A stretch of DNA of 64,000 nucleotides from Desulfobulbaceae bacterium (GTDB lineage: Bacteria; Desulfobacterota; Desulfobulbia; Desulfobulbales; SURF-16). The stretch spans positions 1 to 64,000 of the forward strand of contig JAGXFQ010000021.1 of NCBI GenBank assembly GCA_024637145.1, written 5' to 3'. The notes beneath the pieces were generated by a model. It saw only the letters and a list, made by a program, of their open reading frames with translations, searched no databases and was not told the origin of the DNA. The position numbers and the translations under genes are program-made. This document shows, in pieces, positions 61,659 to 64,000 of the stretch. Positions within the stretch are counted from its first letter, which is position 1. Each line of letters opens with the position of its first letter.

Positions 61659-61771
61659 GAACCTTCCCTTGAAATCCGGCTAACTCGTTGCATATACATG
61701 CCAATTTGCCCGGCCCAGTTGCTCCGGGAATCATCGAGGTGTTTTTTAGGGGCTTTTAGCTGAAATTACAA

Positions 61772-61811
61772 TAGGTAGGACTACCTAGGTAGTTATGCCC
61801 GGGCATAACTA
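61772..61811. promoter_or_regulatory. Palindrome cluster upstream of DUF4212-2
   Basis: Three overlapping palindromes: TAGGTAG-GA-CTACCTA (61772-61787), CTACCTAGGTAG (61781-61792) and TAGTTATGCCCGGGCATAACTA described by its arms TAGTTATGCCC / GGGCATAACTA (61790-61811, perfect 22-mer). Likely operator(s) for a dimeric regulator of the symporter operon. Confidence 0.55.
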
Positions 61812-61931
61812 CGCAGCTGATAAGCGTTGTGGGTAGTGGTACTTAGGTGTTTTTTCCTAGGTGCGGCAATAGGTATAAAAAAATAATATCCGCCCTCATT
61901 TCAAAGCATTATCTTGCTTCTGCTTCATGTC

Positions 61932-62122
61932 ATAACTGCGAGGAGCGGAGCGACGCGGCAGTCCAGAGGTGAAAAGTATCCTGACGCAGGAGGAGATCTT
62001 TTTTTTCACCACAGAGACACAGAGACATTCTTTACAATACCCCCTTGAGGGGGGGGCAAAGAGTATAAAGGCCCGAAATCTTTGTGCCTCTGTGTCTTTG
62101 TGTTGAACAGGAATCATGCATT
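61932..62122 (-). repeat. Dispersed repeat family A, copy 6 (inverted)
   Basis: Inverted copy with GCGAGGAGCGGAGCGACGCG, the hairpin with CCCCCTTGAGGGGGG and AACAGGAATCATGCATT. It fills the gap between the exonuclease gene and the palindrome cluster. Confidence 0.85.
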
Positions 62123-62178
62123 CTTCTCCTCTGAACCCTGATCCCCTTGACCATGCCGACCCCTCTTGAACCAGCCCT

Positions 62179-62895
62179 TTACACAATCCTCTGCAGATTC
62201 TGGCCTGCAGCATAAAAATCCTTCAGGGTGTGGAGGCCGCTTTTTTGCAGTGTTTTAACCAGGAAAATAAAAAGATAGGCGGTTTGCAGGGCATCCTGTA
62301 GGGCGTTGTGGGCCGGAAAGAGGGGCAGTTTATACTGTTTGCAGAGGTCGGTGAGATTGTAGGAGACATTGAAATTAAAGCGGTCATCGTGGTGCTGCCA
62401 GTTGAGTTCGGTATAGATCTGCGCCAGGCGGATGGTGTCCAGGCCCGGGGATTTCAGCTTGGCCTTAAAGAAGCGCTGGCACTCCTTGTTGAGAAAGCCG
62501 GTGTCCAGGTCGATATAGTGGCCCACCAGAAGGGCCTTGCCGCAAAAATCGACAAATCCGGGCAGGATCTCCTCGATCTTGGGCGCTTCCAGAAGCTCCT
62601 GCGGGGTGATGCGATGAATGATGGTGGAGTCGGTGGCGTCAATCTTGTGTTCGGGCTGGATCAGGGTGTAAAAGGTCTGGCCGGCCATGATCTGCAGATT
62701 TTTGATGTGAATCGCCCCGATGGAGACGATCTCATCCCTCCTGCGGCTCAGACCGGTGAGCTCAGTGTCCACCACCACATAATCATAGTCGGCAATGGGC
62801 CGGTGCTGATCAAACCCCTTGAACAACGCATGGTTGCGGGCAAAGGCCGGATGTTCCGGCGGCTTTGCTTGGAATAAATTTAATAACTTGAACAT
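62179..62895 (-). CDS. DnaQ-like 3'-5' exonuclease
   Basis: A 238-aa protein of the DEDDh exonuclease fold. Exo I is VVVDTELTGL (Asp, Glu), Exo II region is VGHYIDLDTGFLNKE, slightly unusual where HNxxFD is common, and Exo III is HNALQDALQTA (His, Asp). Such stand-alone exonucleases next to DUF294 proteins and DUF4212/SSS genes are a known genome neighbourhood in proteobacteria. The biological substrate is unclear (a second messenger or RNA is possible). Single frame, start MFKLLNLFQA. Confidence 0.85.
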   Translation of the reverse strand: MFKLLNLFQAKPPEHPAFARNHALFKGFDQHRPIADYDYVVVDTELTGLSRRRDEIVSIGAIHIKNLQIMAGQTFYTLIQPEHKIDATDSTIIHRITPQELLEAPKIEEILPGFVDFCGKALLVGHYIDLDTGFLNKECQRFFKAKLKSPGLDTIRLAQIYTELNWQHHDDRFNFNVSYNLTDLCKQYKLPLFPAHNALQDALQTAYLFIFLVKTLQKSGLHTLKDFYAAGQNLQRIV

Positions 62896-62910
62896 TTTTT
62901 AAGACTCAGA

Positions 62911-62993
62911 ATGTAGAGGAGGTAAAGAAGTTAAAGAAGGTAAAGGGGTAAAGAATGTAGAGAAGTTAAAGAAGTTAAAGGAGGTAAAGAAGA
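62911..62993. repeat. Degenerate AAAGAAGTT/AAAGGAGGT repeat array
   Basis: Purine-rich array of GTAAAGAAGTTAAAGAAG-type units. Inverse-complement pieces (CTTCTTTAACTTCTC) occur at 63066-63110, so a long imperfect hairpin can form between exonuclease and DUF294 genes. Confidence 0.7.
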
Positions 62994-63068
62994 TATTCCC
63001 GAACGCTTCCATTTCATTTCCCGCACCCTGCAATCTGCCTATTGGCTCCCATTCTTTATTTCTCTACC

Positions 63069-63129
63069 TTCTTTAACTTCTCTTATTCTGAATTCATCCT
63101 TCTTTAACTTCTCTTATTCTGAATTCATC
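63069..63129. repeat. Two tandem copies of a 30-bp unit at the DUF294 stop
   Basis: TTCTTTAACTTCTCTTATTC and ten more bases recur with a period of 31. The second copy reaches the stop codon of the DUF294 gene. Confidence 0.85.
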
Positions 63130-64000
63130 ATTCTCCCAGCCTGAATTCCTGTTTGATATAGCTCTGCATGCGCCGGATGACCTCAAAGGCCTCTTTCAAG
63201 GTCTGTTTCTCCAGGTCGGAGAGCCGGGCCGGATTGATATAGTTGTCCGGTTTCTCGTTGTTTTCGGTCTGATGGAGCTGGTGGACCAGGCGGAGCTGCA
63301 TGATGAGCTCATAGGCGTCGACAATCTCGGCGTAAAATTCCGGGGAGAGGAGCTGCTGCTCCTGCAGAAGCTGGAAGCGGCCCAGAGTATTGCTCTCTTT
63401 GATGCCGTTTTTAAGGGCCATGACCCGGGCAAAGTCCACAAAGGGGGTGAGGCCGTTATATTTGAGATTGAGGCTGTTCTTGTGCTCGCCATTCTTTTCC
63501 ACAATAAAATTGCGGAAGAAGGAGAGGGGAGGGCGGACACTCAGGCAGTCGCTGGCCAGATGATAGAGGAAGAGCTCGTTTTTGGGGATCACCTCGGCCA
63601 GGTGGTCGCGCAAGCCCTCGGCCAGGCCCTTGTCGCCAAAGCCGGACCGGAAATCAAAAAAGATGGTGGATTTGAGCACTTCCTGGGGGTCGGGAACCCG
63701 GATCCAGCGGTCAAAGATGCGCTGCCAGGCCACGCTGTCCTGCCGCAGCTCCGGGTTTGAGGCCATGATATTGCCGGGGCAGCGCGGAAAGCCGCATTTC
63801 TCCAGGTGGTTGATGGCCTCCTCGCTGAAGCGGCTGAAGTATTCGGCGGATTTCTGCTGTATATCCGCATCATCGCTGGCCTGGTAGAGAAGGGCGTTGT
63901 CCTGGTCGGTGAGAAAGGTCTGCTCCTGGCGCCCCTCGCTGCCCATCAGCATCCAGCAGAAAGGCACAGGCGGCGCGCCATGTTCCGCCTGAAGCAGGGT
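63128..64000 (-). CDS. DUF294 putative nucleotidyltransferase (partial, N-terminus beyond window)
   Basis: The last 291 residues of a longer protein whose frame runs off the right edge. The DUF294 nucleotidyltransferase-like domain shows WMLMGSEGRQEQTFLTDQDN, where GS-x(9)-D-x-D is the nucleotidyltransferase metal site. The DUF294 C-terminal domain (from about residue 150 here) is helical. Whole proteins of this kind usually have N-terminal CBS and cyclic-nucleotide-binding domains, which I cannot see. Commonly encoded beside a DnaQ-like exonuclease and DUF4212/SSS genes, as here; it may sense adenylates and control transport. The function is not established. Confidence 0.85.
   Translation of the reverse strand, partial: TLLQAEHGAPPVPFCWMLMGSEGRQEQTFLTDQDNALLYQASDDADIQQKSAEYFSRFSEEAINHLEKCGFPRCPGNIMASNPELRQDSVAWQRIFDRWIRVPDPQEVLKSTIFFDFRSGFGDKGLAEGLRDHLAEVIPKNELFLYHLASDCLSVRPPLSFFRNFIVEKNGEHKNSLNLKYNGLTPFVDFARVMALKNGIKESNTLGRFQLLQEQQLLSPEFYAEIVDAYELIMQLRLVHQLHQTENNEKPDNYINPARLSDLEKQTLKEAFEVIRRMQSYIKQEFRLGE

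Noticed and set aside
61687-61702. Possible -24/-12 promoter before DUF4212-2 (TGGCAT...ATGCA on minus strand)
   Set aside because: The spacing between the GG and GC elements is one base too short, and sigma-54 promoters tolerate this poorly.
1-64000. tRNA, tmRNA or rRNA genes
   Set aside because: Intergenic spaces were read for tRNA-like T-arm and acceptor patterns and none was seen; a covariance search would be more reliable.

Overview
The window looks like a chromosomal segment of a Gram-negative, anaerobic, respiratory bacterium of the Desulfobacterota, most like Desulfobulbales. The clues are a PpcA-like triheme cytochrome c7, system II cytochrome c maturation (ResB/CcsB), LPS core and LolA genes, a MucR/Ros-type regulator, paired Na+/solute symporters with DUF4212 subunits, several sigma-54-type response regulators, and an in-frame UGA that reads as selenocysteine. 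Taxonomy is inferred from gene content only. I see no tRNA, rRNA, CRISPR array or prophage.

Layout. 1-345: the end of an IS630-type transposase and a MITE-like repeat. 343-9108: pabBC, a CBS-ACT protein, a class A penicillin-binding protein, cytochrome c7, ccsB-resB and rpmB. 9167-14508 (minus): ispG, proS, a RelA-type RSH and a 59-aa zinc-finger protein. 14694-24809 (mostly plus): DUF2065, queA, an FmdB-like protein (minus), an HDOD/GGDEF signalling group, mucR-like, murI-lolA, cobU-cobD, a phosphoesterase and a four-S1-domain protein. 24885-30150 (minus): GT9 glycosyltransferase, heptose kinase, yicC, RemA-like, gmk and rlmB. 30245-36343: a sulfur/selenium module. 36908-46925: AF1514-like, Trm112-like, a TIM-barrel protein, dnaE, a PAS kinase, yggS, tatD, a nitroreductase and a lipoprotein. 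46932-51719: coaBC followed by a molybdopterin enzyme, a Rieske protein and a cytochrome b. 51720-53690: repeats around a toxin-antitoxin pair. 53691-64000 (minus): a two-component system, two DUF4212/symporter pairs, a DnaQ-like exonuclease and a DUF294 protein cut by the window edge.

Two systems stand out. The first (30245-36343) is a membrane histidine kinase, a sigma-54 activator and a two-domain secreted rhodanese in one overlapping operon. Divergent from it is a three-domain secreted rhodanese behind a good -24/-12 promoter. Its first active site is C-x4-U: the codon is an in-frame UGA followed by a GC stem with a GGTCT loop, like a bacterial SECIS. The neighbouring rhodanese has C-x4-C at the same place. 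A standard gene caller would split this gene in two. The second (48143-51719) joins a Tat-exported molybdopterin enzyme to a Rieske protein and a compact two-heme cytochrome b, a bc-like module with no cytochrome c1/f gene.

The window is also rich in dispersed repeats. A roughly 200-290 bp family has six copies, there are short CACAGAG-type hairpins inside operons, and a MITE-like element has two inverted copies 38 kb apart. Copies sit inside otherwise compact operons (DUF4212/symporter, Rieske/cytochrome b) and flank the toxin-antitoxin pair.
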